Of a stretch of DNA of 46,802 nucleotides, positions 33,303-41,367 are shown in pieces. The stretch comes from an uncultured Prevotella sp. (lineage in GTDB: Bacteria > Bacteroidota > Bacteroidia > Bacteroidales > Bacteroidaceae): assembly GCA_900320905.1 (NCBI GenBank), contig ONTZ01000022.1:1-46802 (forward strand), read 5' to 3'. A model generated the notes under the pieces. It saw only the letters and a list, made by a program, of their open reading frames with translations, ran no database searches and was not told the DNA's origin. A program made the position numbers and the translations under genes. Within the stretch, counting starts at the first letter, position 1, and each line of letters starts with the position of its first letter.

Positions 33303-33334
33303 TTTGTTTTTCTCATAAATATTCATTACCTTTG
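33303..33334 (+). promoter_or_regulatory. sdh/frd operon promoter
   Basis: TTTG (33303-33306), 20 bases, TACCTTTG (33327-33334). The leader to the ATG is about 67 nt and AT-rich. CGTACGCACGTACC at 33346 is partly palindromic and may be an operator. Confidence 0.7.
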
Positions 33335-33406
33335 TAGCCTAAACGCGTACGCACGTACCTAAAATTAAGTAACATTCACAATTAAATAATTTAAATTCAA
33401 CAACTT

Positions 33407-34102
33407 ATGTGGTTAATCAATTCATCAATTGGTAGAAAAGTTGTAATGTCCATTACGGGTATTGCGCTCATTCTGTTCCTGACCTTCCATGGTTGCATGA
33501 ACGTTGTGGCGCTTTTCTCAGAGGAAGGTTACAACATGATTTGCGAATTTCTGGGTGCCAACTGGTATGCTGTTGTGGCAACACTGGGTCTGGCTGCCTT
33601 GGCAGTGATTCACATCGTCTTCGCATTCATCCTGACTGCGCAGAACCGAACGGCCCGTGGCGACAACCGCTACGAAGTGGCTACGACGGTGAATGCCGGT
33701 AAGGTGGAGTGGGCTTCGAAGAACATGCTCGTGCTGGGTATCATCATCTGCCTGGGCCTGTTGCTGCATCTGTACAATTTCTGGTACAACATGATGTTCG
33801 CAGAACTCATCGGTGCGATGCCTGCCATCAGTCCTACTGACGGTTTCGGATGGATCAAGGAGACATTCTCTAATCCTGTGTTCAGCGTGCTTTACATCAT
33901 TTGGCTCGTAGCCATCTGGTTCCATCTGACTCACGGATTCTGGTCTGCTATGCAGACGCTCGGTTGGAGTGGTAAGACTTGGCTCTGCCGCTGGAAGATG
34001 ATCGGCTTCATCTACGTGACATTGCTCATGCTCTGCTTCCTCGTAGTGGTTCTGGCTTTCTGGTTCGGTTGCGCTCCAAGCCTCTGTGGCAGTTGCTGCT
34101 AA
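33407..34102 (+). CDS. sdhC: Succinate dehydrogenase / fumarate reductase cytochrome b subunit
   Basis: 231 residues, one-chain diheme cytochrome b558 type with five membrane helices, as in Bacteroides FrdC. It anchors the enzyme in the inner membrane and passes electrons between menaquinol and the Fe-S subunit. His residues suitable as heme ligands stand in FLTFHGCMNV, AVIHIVFAF, LLLHLYNFW and WFHLTHGFW. First gene of the C-A-B order. In an anaerobic gut Bacteroidota it probably works mainly as a fumarate reductase, a main route to succinate. Strong codon bias in the operon points to high expression. Confidence 0.94.
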   Translation: MWLINSSIGRKVVMSITGIALILFLTFHGCMNVVALFSEEGYNMICEFLGANWYAVVATLGLAALAVIHIVFAFILTAQNRTARGDNRYEVATTVNAGKVEWASKNMLVLGIIICLGLLLHLYNFWYNMMFAELIGAMPAISPTDGFGWIKETFSNPVFSVLYIIWLVAIWFHLTHGFWSAMQTLGWSGKTWLCRWKMIGFIYVTLLMLCFLVVVLAFWFGCAPSLCGSCC

Positions 34103-34129
34103 TTATCAACGTTTAAATTTGAAAGAATT

Positions 34130-36109
34130 ATGGCAAAAGTAATTGATTCTAAGATTCCCGCAGGTCCAGTACCTGAGAAATGGAAGGAATATAAGGCTCA
34201 TCAGCGCTTGGTTAACCCCAAGAACAAACTGAAACTCGATGTGATTGTGGTTGGTACCGGTCTGGCTGGTGCTTCTGCAGCCGCTTCACTTGGTGAGATG
34301 GGCTTCAATGTGATCAACCTGTGTATTCAGGATTCTCCCCGTCGCGCTCACTCTATCGCTGCCCAGGGTGGTATCAACGCTGCCAAGTGCTATCAGAACG
34401 ATGGTGACTCTGTCTATCGTCTGTTCTATGATACCGTAAAGGGTGGTGACTATCGTGCTCGTGAGGCTAACGTTTATCGTCTGGCTGAGGTCAGCAATAA
34501 CATTATTGACCAGTGCGTGGCTCAGGGTGTTCCCTTTGCTCGTGAGTATGGTGGCATGCTGGCCAACCGTTCGTTCGGTGGTGCTCAGGTGAGCCGTACG
34601 TTCTACGCTAAGGGTCAGACGGGTCAGCAGTTGCTGCTGGGTGCTTACTCTTCGCTGAGTTGTCAGGTTCAGGCTGGTAAGGTGAAACTCTATACCCGTT
34701 ACGAGATGGAGGATGTGGTGATTGTTGATGGTCGCGCTCGTGGTATCATTGCCAAGAACTTGGTTACTGGTAAGTTGGAGCGTTTCAGCGCCAACGCTGT
34801 GGTCATCGCAACTGGTGGTTATGGTAATACATACTTCCTCAGCACAAACGCTATGGGTTGTAACTGTACTGCTGCTGTTCAGTGCTATCGCAAGGGTGCT
34901 TACTTTGCAAATCCCTCTTACGTTCAGATTCACCCCACCTGTATTCCCGTTCATGGCGACAAGCAGTCTAAGTTGACGCTGATGTCTGAGTCACTGCGTA
35001 ACGACGGTCGTATCTGGGTTCCCAAGAAGATTGAGGATGCCAAGGCTTTGCAGGCTGGCACCAAGCAGGGTTGGGAGATTCCTGAGGAGGATCGCGACTA
35101 CTATCTGGAGCGCCGTTATCCTGCATTTGGTAACCTCGTTCCTCGTGACGTGGCCTCCCGTGCTGCCAAGGAGCGTTGCGACAAGGGCTTCGGTGTGAAC
35201 AACACCGGCCTGGCTGTGTTCCTCGATTTCTCTGAGTCTATCAATCGTCTGGGCATCGACATCATCATGCAGCGTTATGGAAACCTCTTCGAGATGTACG
35301 AGGAGATTACCGACGTATTCCCTGGCGACGTTGCCAACGAGATCAACGGTGTGAAGTACTACAAGCCCATGATGATCTATCCCGCTATCCACTATACGAT
35401 GGGTGGTATCTGGGTTGACTATGAGTTGCAGACAAGCATCCCTGGTTTGTTTGCTATCGGTGAGTGCAACTTCTCTGACCACGGAGCCAACCGTCTGGGC
35501 GCTTCTGCATTGATGCAGGGTCTGGCCGATGGTTACTTCGTACTGCCTTACACCATCCAGAACTATCTGGCTGATCAGGCTGTATGGCCCAAGGTCAGCA
35601 CAGACCTGCCTGAGTTTGCTGAGGCTGAGAAGAAGGTGGATGCCGAACTTGATCGTCTGCTGAACATCAAGGGTAAGCGTTCTGTTGACTCTATCCACAA
35701 GGAATTGGGTCACATTATGTGGGAGTATGTAGGTATGGGCCGCACCGCTGAAGGTCTGAAGACCGGTCTGAAGAAGATGCATGAGTTGGAGAAGGAGTTC
35801 GACACGAACCTCTTCGTTCCTGGCACCAAGGAAGGCCTGAACATCGAACTCGACAAGGCTATCCACCTGCGTGACTTCTTCACCATGGGTCAACTCGTCG
35901 CATTTGACGCTCTCTCTCGTAACGAGTCCTGCGGTGGTCACTTCCGTGAGGAGTATCAGACCGAGGAAGGCGAGGCTAAGCGCGACGATGAGAACTATTT
36001 CTACGTAGGCTGCTGGGAGTACAAAGGCAAGGGCAACGAGCCCGAACTCATCAAGGAGCCGCTGGAGTACGAGGCAATCAAGGTTCAAACCAGAAATTAT
36101 AAGAATTAA
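34130..36109 (+). CDS. sdhA: Succinate dehydrogenase / fumarate reductase flavoprotein subunit
   Basis: 659 residues. FAD-binding start [21 protein letters not shown] and the covalent-FAD region [12 protein letters not shown] (the AHSIAAQGG histidine is present: [11 protein letters not shown]). The active site has the HPT motif region ([11 protein letters not shown]), [36 protein letters not shown] and [32 protein letters not shown]-terminal helical domain ends in a Lys-rich tail. It starts 27 bases after sdhC. The same chain serves both reaction directions; sequence alone does not decide. Confidence 0.97.
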   Translation: MAKVIDSKIPAGPVPEKWKEYKAHQRLVNPKNKLKLDVIVVGTGLAGASAAASLGEMGFNVINLCIQDSPRRAHSIAAQGGINAAKCYQNDGDSVYRLFYDTVKGGDYRAREANVYRLAEVSNNIIDQCVAQGVPFAREYGGMLANRSFGGAQVSRTFYAKGQTGQQLLLGAYSSLSCQVQAGKVKLYTRYEMEDVVIVDGRARGIIAKNLVTGKLERFSANAVVIATGGYGNTYFLSTNAMGCNCTAAVQCYRKGAYFANPSYVQIHPTCIPVHGDKQSKLTLMSESLRNDGRIWVPKKIEDAKALQAGTKQGWEIPEEDRDYYLERRYPAFGNLVPRDVASRAAKERCDKGFGVNNTGLAVFLDFSESINRLGIDIIMQRYGNLFEMYEEITDVFPGDVANEINGVKYYKPMMIYPAIHYTMGGIWVDYELQTSIPGLFAIGECNFSDHGANRLGASALMQGLADGYFVLPYTIQNYLADQAVWPKVSTDLPEFAEAEKKVDAELDRLLNIKGKRSVDSIHKELGHIMWEYVGMGRTAEGLKTGLKKMHELEKEFDTNLFVPGTKEGLNIELDKAIHLRDFFTMGQLVAFDALSRNESCGGHFREEYQTEEGEAKRDDENYFYVGCWEYKGKGNEPELIKEPLEYEAIKVQTRNYKN

Positions 36110-36124
36110 TAATAGTACATAGAG

Positions 36125-36172
36125 ACGCAGAGGCACAGAGAAAAAAACTCCGCGTTCCCCGTGTCTCTGCGT
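36125..36172 (+). repeat. Hairpin between sdhA and sdhB
   Basis: ACGCAGAGGCAC (36125-36136) pairs with GTGTCTCTGCGT (36161-36172), one G-U. The 24-nt loop is A-rich and then GC-rich. It may protect or process the operon mRNA. Similar 'gagacgcagag' hairpins occur between genes in Bacteroidales. Confidence 0.6.
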
Positions 36173-36190
36173 ACAAAAACATATTCAATT

Positions 36191-36949
36191 ATGGCTAAAA
36201 ATATCAGCTTTACTATAAAGTTCTGGCGCCAGAATGGCCCCAAGGACCAGGGACATTTCGACACCCACGAGATGCACGACATTCCCGACGACACCTCGTT
36301 CCTCGAGATGCTTGACATCCTGAACGAGGAACTGATTAACGAAGGCAAGGAACCCTTCGTGTTCGATCATGACTGCCGCGAGGGTATCTGCGGTATGTGC
36401 TCGCTCTACATCAATGGTACGCCCCACGGACTCACCGAGCGTGGCGCTACCACCTGTCAGTTGTATATGCGCCGCTTCAACGATGGTGACGTGATTACCG
36501 TCGAGCCTTGGCGTTCGGCTGCCTTCCCTGTCATCAAGGACTGTATGGTTGACCGTGGTGCTTTCGATAAGATTATCCAGGCTGGTGGCTACACAACGAT
36601 TCGCACAGGTCAGGCTCAGGATGCCAACGCTATCCTGATTCCGAAGGAGGATGCCGACGAGGCTATGGACTGCGCTTCTTGCATCGGCTGTGGCGCTTGC
36701 GTCGCTGCTTGTAAGAACGGTTCTGCCATGCTCTTCGTATCCAGCAAGGTCTCTCAACTCGCCCTGCTTCCCCAGGGTCGCGTAGAGGCTGCCCGTCGTG
36801 TGAAGAACATGATCGCCAAGATGGACGAACTCGGCTTCGGTAACTGCACCAACACCCGCGCTTGCGAGGCTGTCTGCCCGAAAAACGAGACCATCGCCAA
36901 CATCGCCCGCCTGAACCGCGAGATGATCAAGGCAAAACTCGCTGATTAG
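36191..36949 (+). CDS. sdhB: Succinate dehydrogenase / fumarate reductase iron-sulfur subunit
   Basis: 252 residues from the ATG at 36191 ([12 protein letters not shown]); the frame extends upstream through the hairpin, which I exclude. N-terminal [2Fe-2S] ferredoxin fold with [15 protein letters not shown]...CQLYM, then the C-terminal clusters [18 protein letters not shown] and [14 protein letters not shown] for the [4Fe-4S] and [3Fe-4S] centres. It links the flavin to the heme subunit. Ends before a strong terminator. Confidence 0.96.
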   Translation: MAKNISFTIKFWRQNGPKDQGHFDTHEMHDIPDDTSFLEMLDILNEELINEGKEPFVFDHDCREGICGMCSLYINGTPHGLTERGATTCQLYMRRFNDGDVITVEPWRSAAFPVIKDCMVDRGAFDKIIQAGGYTTIRTGQAQDANAILIPKEDADEAMDCASCIGCGACVAACKNGSAMLFVSSKVSQLALLPQGRVEAARRVKNMIAKMDELGFGNCTNTRACEAVCPKNETIANIARLNREMIKAKLAD

Positions 36950-36959
36950 CATTATATTG

Positions 36960-36990
36960 GTAGCGAGGCAATCTTGCCTCGCTACTATAT
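36960..36990 (+). terminator. Terminator of the sdhCAB operon
   Basis: GTAGCGAGGCAA-TC-TTGCCTCGCTAC, a perfect 12-bp stem with 2-nt loop, followed by an AT-rich stretch rather than a pure T run. Confidence 0.7.
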
Positions 36991-36996
36991 ATTATA

Positions 36997-37326
36997 ATGT
37001 ACACGAACGATTTTAACTACAATATGCCAAAAATCTTTGAATATTTCGGTTTTATCTTCTATTTCTTCTCCAATGAGCATGAGCCTATTCATGTGCATGT
37101 GCTTCATGGAGGAAAGGAGAGTATCTTCGATCTCATCATGATGAACGGGGAGTTAGTTGAGGTTAACGTTCGTGAAAAGAGGGGAGCTGAGCCACTGCCA
37201 GAAAAAGATAAACGTACAGCAGAGGCATTTATCCGAAAGTATCATAAGAATATCATCGAGAAATGGGTGAAGTTCTTTGTGCTGAAGCAGAGTGTCAGAA
37301 GTACCAATATCAAGAAGAAACTTTAG
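36997..37326 (+). CDS. DUF4160 domain protein
   Basis: 109 residues (or 100 from the second ATG at 37024, which begins the domain: MPKIFEYFGFIFYFFSNEHEPIHVHV). The family signature is the acidic/His stretch NEHEPIHVHVLHGG. The C-terminal half is basic. Gene pairs DUF4160-DUF2442 are common and look like toxin-antitoxin modules, but no activity is established. It is followed by the DUF2442 gene with a 12-base gap. It starts just after the sdh terminator, so it must have its own promoter; I could not see a clear one. Confidence 0.82.
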   Translation: MYTNDFNYNMPKIFEYFGFIFYFFSNEHEPIHVHVLHGGKESIFDLIMMNGELVEVNVREKRGAEPLPEKDKRTAEAFIRKYHKNIIEKWVKFFVLKQSVRSTNIKKKL

Positions 37327-37338
37327 AAGAAAAAAGAT

Positions 37339-37590
37339 ATGGATAGTATTTATATTATAAAGGCAGAAAACGCAGGCAACCTATGTGTTTGCTTGACATT
37401 CAGCGATAATACGGTTCAGACTGTTGACATTGGTGATTTTATCCGTCGCCATCCGCATCCTCAGTACAATAAGTATCTTGATCCTCGAAAGTTCAACCGC
37501 TTCACTCTTGAGAATGGCAATATTGTCTGGGGTAAAAATTGGGACTTGATTTTCCCTGTTGAGCAACTTCATTCAGGTTTTTTGGCTTAG
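37339..37590 (+). CDS. DUF2442 domain protein
   Basis: 83 residues. DUF2442 pattern: strands LCVCLTFSDNTVQTVDIGDFI, helix, then the end region FTLENGNIVWGKNWDLIFPVEQLH, where the 'NG.I.W..DI.P' motif is recognisable. Partner of DUF4160 directly upstream. Diverged from the other DUF2442 protein at 12149 (little identity outside the motif), yet both are followed by the same structured RNA element. Confidence 0.8.
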   Translation: MDSIYIIKAENAGNLCVCLTFSDNTVQTVDIGDFIRRHPHPQYNKYLDPRKFNRFTLENGNIVWGKNWDLIFPVEQLHSGFLA

Positions 37591-37650
37591 CAACCATTTC
37601 TTTCTCTCATCTCCAACGCAATGACGTTGGCAGGATACACATTTTATTAA

Positions 37651-37867
37651 TATTATAACTTACAGATTAGCGTTTCTGTTCGTACTTATACATAGATATT
37701 GAGCTTTTGCTCTTTGTTCTCGTAACTCGAATACCGCCAATATTCATCTCAGAGAACAAGCAGTTGAAGGTTCACGCTTTGGGCGTGGACTGTTCGTGTT
37801 TGTTTGAGATAAGGTTGCTTGGCGGTTACCTGAGTTACAATAAGCATCGAATGGTTCCGCCTTTTTA
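37651..37867 (+). ncRNA. Candidate structured RNA element, copy 2
   Basis: Homologous to 11793-12014 (opposite strand). Hairpin ACAGA..TCTGT (37663 region), GAGC-TTTT-GCTC (37701-37712), outer stem TAACTC 37723-37728 / GAGTTA 37832-37837, stem ACCGCCAA 37733-37740 / TTGGCGGT 37819-37826, stem ATCTCA 37746-37751 / TGAGAT 37805-37810, and inner GTTCACGC 37770-37777 / GCGTGGAC 37783-37790. It ends GGTTCCGCC and five T (37862-37866), 15 bases before the next ATG. GGCGG may pair either upstream or with the last CCGCC, giving a possible terminator switch. Confidence 0.65.
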
Positions 37868-37881
37868 TATAATTAAAAAAT

Positions 37882-38313
37882 ATGAATAAGAATAGTATTT
37901 TGAATTTAGTAACTGGCATTATGGTCATTGTACTAAATGTTGGATTTGTTTCATGTAGTAAAGATGAGAGTAATAGCAAAAGTGATAATGATGGTAGTAA
38001 TTATGATATAGTTGGTACATGGATTGGCTATGCTTGCAGAAATGGCAATACCAAAGATCTTGATTGGAATAATAAACTTACACTTGTTTTCAAGGCTGAT
38101 GGTACTGGTAAATATCTAGAAGTCCCTCCAACGAGCCATCATGAAAATGTTGAGTGTAATTTTTTATACGAGATGGAAGATACTAAAAGAGGTAAGGCAT
38201 ATATTAGTGCAATGAAAACTAATATTTATTTTGAGCTGATAGGCAAAAACATGAATATTTATTATGGTGCTGGATTCGGCAGTAATATTGACTATTATCT
38301 TACAAAACAGTAA
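37882..38313 (+). CDS. Small lipoprotein, unknown function
   Basis: 143 residues. Signal peptide with lipobox GFVSC (Cys25), an Asn/Ser/Asp-rich spacer, then a domain of about 100 residues starting YDIVGTWIGY and holding LTLVFKADGTGKYLE. This is like the lipocalin-like/'DUF' beta-barrels of Bacteroidales lipoproteins that open with 'lvGtW'. The gene starts 15 bases after the T-run of the RNA element, without an obvious ribosome site, so that element could be its controlled leader. Low GC compared with the flanking housekeeping genes suggests acquired DNA. Confidence 0.7.
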   Translation: MNKNSILNLVTGIMVIVLNVGFVSCSKDESNSKSDNDGSNYDIVGTWIGYACRNGNTKDLDWNNKLTLVFKADGTGKYLEVPPTSHHENVECNFLYEMEDTKRGKAYISAMKTNIYFELIGKNMNIYYGAGFGSNIDYYLTKQ

Positions 38314-38332
38314 CTCTAATTCTCAGTTGATA

Positions 38333-38845
38333 ATGGAATACAAAAACATTCTAATGAAAGGAGATGCGAACACCGTCCGTTATCTTCTGAAAAAAGAAGG
38401 CAAACGCATCTTATATGTAATCGGGATCAATCCAAGTACAGCAAACGAAACAAAACCTGATCGAACATTAGGACGTGTAATGGGATTTGCGGAGGAAAAT
38501 GGGTTTGACGGATTTGCAATGGTTAACCTCTACCCACAAAGAAGCACTCGTCCATATAACCTGCATCAAGAATTATGTGTTGAAATGCATAAGAATAACT
38601 TGTCTGTTATAAAGGAACTTTTTTGTGAAGTCCATTCTCCCACAATATTGTTGGCATTCGGAAATAATATAGGTATTCGAAGTTATTTGAAAGACTGCTT
38701 TCGTGATATTGTATCTATCTTACAACCACATTCGCCACAATGGAAACAAATAGGAAATCTGACAGGGCTTGGAAACCCTCGACACCCCCTTTACGCGCGA
38801 AATGATTGTTTTAAAGACTTTGATGTCCAACAATATTTGAAGTAG
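38333..38845 (+). CDS. DUF1643 domain protein
   Basis: 170 residues from the ATG at 38333; the longer frame overlaps the lipoprotein. The domain is recognised by RILYVIGINPSTANETKPDRTLGRVMGFAEENGFDGFAMVNLYPQR and later LLAFGNNIG and TGLGNPRHPLY. DUF1643 is a small alpha/beta family of unknown reaction, common on phage and mobile DNA. It lies 19 bases after the lipoprotein stop and is probably cotranscribed with it. AT-rich codon use. Confidence 0.85.
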   Translation: MEYKNILMKGDANTVRYLLKKEGKRILYVIGINPSTANETKPDRTLGRVMGFAEENGFDGFAMVNLYPQRSTRPYNLHQELCVEMHKNNLSVIKELFCEVHSPTILLAFGNNIGIRSYLKDCFRDIVSILQPHSPQWKQIGNLTGLGNPRHPLYARNDCFKDFDVQQYLK

Positions 38846-38896
38846 AAGGGACTGTAGCGCTCTTGTAAATGTTGTTGGAAGAATTTTATGATATTA

Positions 38897-38926
38897 TGTG
38901 GAGGCCATAGTGGCTTCCACATTTTT
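38897..38926 (+). terminator. Terminator after the DUF1643 gene
   Basis: TGTGGAGGCC-ATAG-TGGCTTCCACA then five T; nearly perfect stem. Confidence 0.75.
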
Positions 38927-38987
38927 GACTGATTGCAAGTCTCAATACTGGCTCCTTATTTACCAATAAGTGACCCTTATTATTCTG

Positions 38988-39014
38988 CTCACAAAGTGTC
39001 TGACACTTTGTGAG
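38988..39014. repeat. 27-bp perfect palindrome
   Basis: CTCACAAAGTGTC-T-GACACTTTGTGAG, 13-bp arms around one base. It lies between two terminators. It may be an operator, a hairpin end of the RAYT element, or a remnant of insertion. Confidence 0.7.
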
Positions 39015-39017
39015 GTC

Positions 39018-39045
39018 AAAGGGAGGCTTATGGCCTCCCTTTTTG
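39018..39045 (+). terminator. Second terminator hairpin upstream of the RAYT gene
   Basis: AAAGGGAGGC-5 nt-GCCTCCCTTT followed by T. Its arms resemble those of the terminator at 38897. It isolates the transposase promoter from upstream reading. Confidence 0.7.
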
Positions 39046-39077
39046 ATAGGTTTCTCATAATCTTTTTGCCTGATTCC

Positions 39078-39108
39078 TTTGCGGTTTCATCGTTTATGCG
39101 TACCTTTG
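39078..39108 (+). promoter_or_regulatory. Promoter of the RAYT gene
   Basis: TTTG (39078-39081), 19 bases, TACCTTTG (39101-39108). Confidence 0.65.
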
Positions 39109-39135
39109 CATTGTTAAACTTAAACAAATTGTATT

Positions 39136-39498
39136 ATGGGACGCAAACCAGGAGAAAAAAGTGGAACAGGCATCTACCACGTGATGCTTAGAGGAGTCAA
39201 CAGGCAGGATATTTTCGAAGATGAAGAGGATTATGCAGTTTTCAAGAAACAACTTCATCGTGTCGTATTCTATAAGGATGAGAGTGGAAAGTCCCAACCT
39301 CCTCGATGTGTAATCTATGCTTATTGCTTAATGACCAACCATGTTCATCTGCTTATAAGGGAAACGGAAGAAGAAATATCAATTGTTGTCAAGCGGATAA
39401 CTGTCAGCTATGCTCTTTATTATAACAACAAATACCAGCATGTTGGTCATCTTTTCCAAAATAGATTCAGGAGTGAAACTGTAAATGACGACGCATAA
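39136..39498 (+). pseudogene. REP-associated tyrosine transposase (RAYT), C-terminally truncated
   Basis: 120 residues. Clear Y1/IS200-like transposase: GIYHVMLRGVNRQDIFEDEEDY at the start, VIYAYCLMTNHVHLLI with the HUH histidines (His69, His71) and HVGHLFQNRFRSE. The frame stops right after VNDDA, where full-length proteins continue into the helix with the catalytic tyrosine (usually followed by a HxNP-type stretch). The nucleophile is therefore missing, and alone it should not cut DNA. The stop lies in a hairpin (39498-39524), so this may be a natural short element end. RAYTs act on palindromic REP sequences; a palindromic array begins about 280 bases downstream. Confidence 0.8.
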
Positions 39499-39524
39499 CA
39501 CAAAAGGGACGGTTCTTTTTGTGT
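39498..39524 (+). repeat. Hairpin at the end of the RAYT gene
   Basis: ACACAAAAG-8 nt-CTTTTTGTGT, containing GGGACGGTTCTTTTTGTGT. I recall similar 'GGGACGGTTCTTTTGTGT' hairpins at ends of RAYT-type genes in other genomes (not checked). It may be the element's right end. Confidence 0.55.
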
Positions 39525-39559
39525 AATTTTCTGACAGGCGCATGACCCGCTAACAATCA

Positions 39560-39613
39560 AAACCTCAGTGGATGGAAAGCAAGGTGTTTTCATCTGCTGA
39601 GGTTTCTTTTTTT
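39560..39613 (+). terminator. Terminator between RAYT and array 2
   Basis: AAACCTCAG (39560-39568) pairs with CTGAGGTTT (39597-39605), GGATG/CATC extend the stem, followed by CTTTTTTTT. Confidence 0.75.
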
Positions 39614-39624
39614 TCATGATTCAT

Positions 39625-39779
39625 TTTGGAGTTTCCGGAATATTGTGTATCTTTCCTCTATAAATAGAGAACAAATTGCCCCACTGAGGTAACTATCTTC
39701 GCGCAATCCGTTCCTGTATGCACATGAATCCCTAAAACCCTGCAATAATTAGCCCTGAATGTGGTTTACTTTATTGCAT
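39625..39779. other. Gap between terminator and array 2
   Basis: No gene. GCCCTGAATGTGG at about 39752 looks like a decayed unit of the following array. Confidence 0.4.
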
Positions 39780-40125
39780 ATCGTGCAAAAGTCTGTCCTG
39801 AATCTCAGGCACATCTTTGCACCCCGGGCAAAAGTCTGTTCTGAATCTCAGGCACATTTATGCCCCCCGTGCATAAGTCTGCCCTGAATCTGAGGCATGT
39901 TTCTGCCCCCTGTGCATAAGTCTGCCCCGAATCTCAGGCACGTTTATGCCCCCTGTGCATAAGTCTGCCCCGAATCTCAGGCACGTTTATGCACCCCGTG
40001 CAGAAGTCTGCCCCGAATCTCAGGCACGTTTATGCCCCCCGTGCATAAGTCTGCCCCGAATCTCAGGCAACATTCACCCCCTGTGCATAAGTATGAACCA
40101 GATTCAGGGCAAGGTTTTACCCCCC
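39780..40125. repeat. Tandem array of eight palindromic 43-bp units (array 2)
   Basis: The GTCTGCCCCGAATCTCAGGCA block starts at about 39791, 39834, 39877, 39920, 39963, 40006, 40049 and 40091 (43-bp steps, last 42). Each unit has TGCC-n10-GGCA plus a TATGC..GCATA or TGCAC..GTGCA hairpin. Same orientation and family as 9080-9715 but with CTCAGG in place of CTGGGG, so the arrays have evolved apart. 43 is not divisible by 3, and ORFs through it are not genes. The rest, 40126-40299, holds only the EamA promoter. Confidence 0.9.
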
Positions 40126-40231
40126 GGAGGACGATTTGCCTGAAATCTCATGAGTATTTGTCCATGTTCCCATCCCCTTCGTTAAACATGGCATCGGGCA
40201 CCTGCAAAGATAATTAATTATTATGAGATTA

Positions 40232-40263
40232 TTTGTTTTGTTCAAAAAAATATTGTAGTTTTG
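40232..40263 (+). promoter_or_regulatory. Promoter of the EamA transporter gene
   Basis: TTTG (40232-40235), 20 bases, TAGTTTTG (40256-40263); 36 bases before the ATG. Confidence 0.65.
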
Positions 40264-40299
40264 CAACGCAAACTCATCTGGGTAGAGTAAGACAAATAG

Positions 40300-41169
40300 A
40301 TGAACGAGACGAGGAAGGGATTTGTGCAGTTGCACCTGAGTGTGCTTTTGGCGGGCTTTACGGGTCTGTTCGGAAGACTGATTACACTCAACGAGGTGGA
40401 TATTGTGTGGTATCGCATGCTGTTTACGAGTGCGATTCTGCTGGTGTTCACGGGACTACCGAGGGTGGGGTGGCGCAAGTTCCTGCAACTCTGTGGCTGT
40501 GGGGCGCTGCTGGGCTTCCACTGGATTCTGTTCTATGGCAGCATCAAGGCCTCGAATGTCTCTATTGGTGTCATCTGTTTCTCGCTCATCGGCTTCTTCA
40601 CGGCCCTCTTCGAGCCTCTCATCTTCAAGCGGCGACTCTCCTGGCTCGAACTGCTGTTTTCATTGATTACCGTGGCTGGTGTGCTTTGCATCTTCTCGCT
40701 CGATGCCCGCTACCGCTATGGTATCGCCATTGGTGTTGTCTCGTCGGCCGTCTGCGCCCTCTATGCCATCTGCAACAAGAAGGCGAGTGTAGGTGTGCGC
40801 AGTCGGACGGTGCTGATGTACCAGATGTCTGGAGGCCTCGTCCTTGTATCGGCCATCATCCCGATTTACCTCTATTTCTTTCCCAGCCAACAGTCAGTCG
40901 TTGTTGTGCCCGAGGGCTCGAATCTTTGGTTCATGCTCTGCCACGCTTTGTTCTGTACCGTCGGTATGTACCTCTTGCAGATTCAGGCCCTGAAGCGTTT
41001 GTCGGCCTTCACTGTCAATCTGACCTACAACCTCGAGCCCTGCTACACCATTATCCTCGCCTTCCTCATCTTCGGCGAGGGGCGTGAGATCAATTTCTCA
41101 TTCTACATCGGCATAGCCCTCATCCTGCTCAGCGTTCTCCTTCAAACCCGTCGTGTTTGGAAGAAATAA
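40300..41169 (+). CDS. EamA / drug-metabolite transporter family permease
   Basis: 289 residues with ten hydrophobic helices in two EamA repeats (first about 10-140, second about 150-285). Helix 1 contains LLAGFTGLFGRLI and is followed by VWYRMLFTSAILL; the first repeat closes with FYGSIKASNVSIGVICFSLIGFFTALFEPLIFKRRL, the second with TVNLTYNLEPCYTIILAFLIFGE. These are DMT landmarks. Substrate (amino acid, metabolite or drug) cannot be predicted. Stands alone. Confidence 0.9.
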   Translation: MNETRKGFVQLHLSVLLAGFTGLFGRLITLNEVDIVWYRMLFTSAILLVFTGLPRVGWRKFLQLCGCGALLGFHWILFYGSIKASNVSIGVICFSLIGFFTALFEPLIFKRRLSWLELLFSLITVAGVLCIFSLDARYRYGIAIGVVSSAVCALYAICNKKASVGVRSRTVLMYQMSGGLVLVSAIIPIYLYFFPSQQSVVVVPEGSNLWFMLCHALFCTVGMYLLQIQALKRLSAFTVNLTYNLEPCYTIILAFLIFGEGREINFSFYIGIALILLSVLLQTRRVWKK

Positions 41170-41302
41170 AGCGCTTTTTGGATGACCATTAAAGCCTTTT
41201 TAATGGGCTCAGACATAAAAAAACGACTTGGGGATGACTTGTCCCGATTATTGGGCTTATTACAGAAGAAACCAAATTTTTGTAAAATAAAAACTAATTT
41301 TG

Positions 41303-41333
41303 TTGGCTAAGTGAAAAAAGATGCGTACTTTTG
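41303..41333 (+). promoter_or_regulatory. Promoter of the membrane AraC gene
   Basis: TTGG (41303-41306), 19 bases, TACTTTTG (41326-41333). The rest of 41170-41367 has a small hairpin (CATTAAAGCCTTTTTAATG, 41190 region), perhaps the EamA terminator. Confidence 0.55.
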
Positions 41334-41367
41334 CAGTAGTTTTACGAGATAGGACTAAATATTTAAT

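Noticed and set aside
34991-36136. 381-residue ORF on the minus strand
   Set aside because: Lies entirely antisense to sdhA, which has all family motifs; a by-product of its strong codon bias. The same holds for ORFs antisense to sdhB and sdhC.
37651-37867. Integron attC site or gene-cassette boundary
   Set aside because: The fold has nested stems, but the outer boxes do not fit RYYYAAC/GTTRRRY in both copies, there is no integrase, and conserved hairpins extend beyond an attC-like core.
38264-38332. N-terminal extension of the DUF1643 protein
   Set aside because: Overlaps the lipoprotein gene and lacks domain similarity; the ATG at 38333 starts the conserved part.
40233-41087. 284-residue ORF overlapping EamA in another frame
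   Set aside because: Rich in Cys/His/Trp in no order; EamA in the correct frame has clear helices and a proper promoter.
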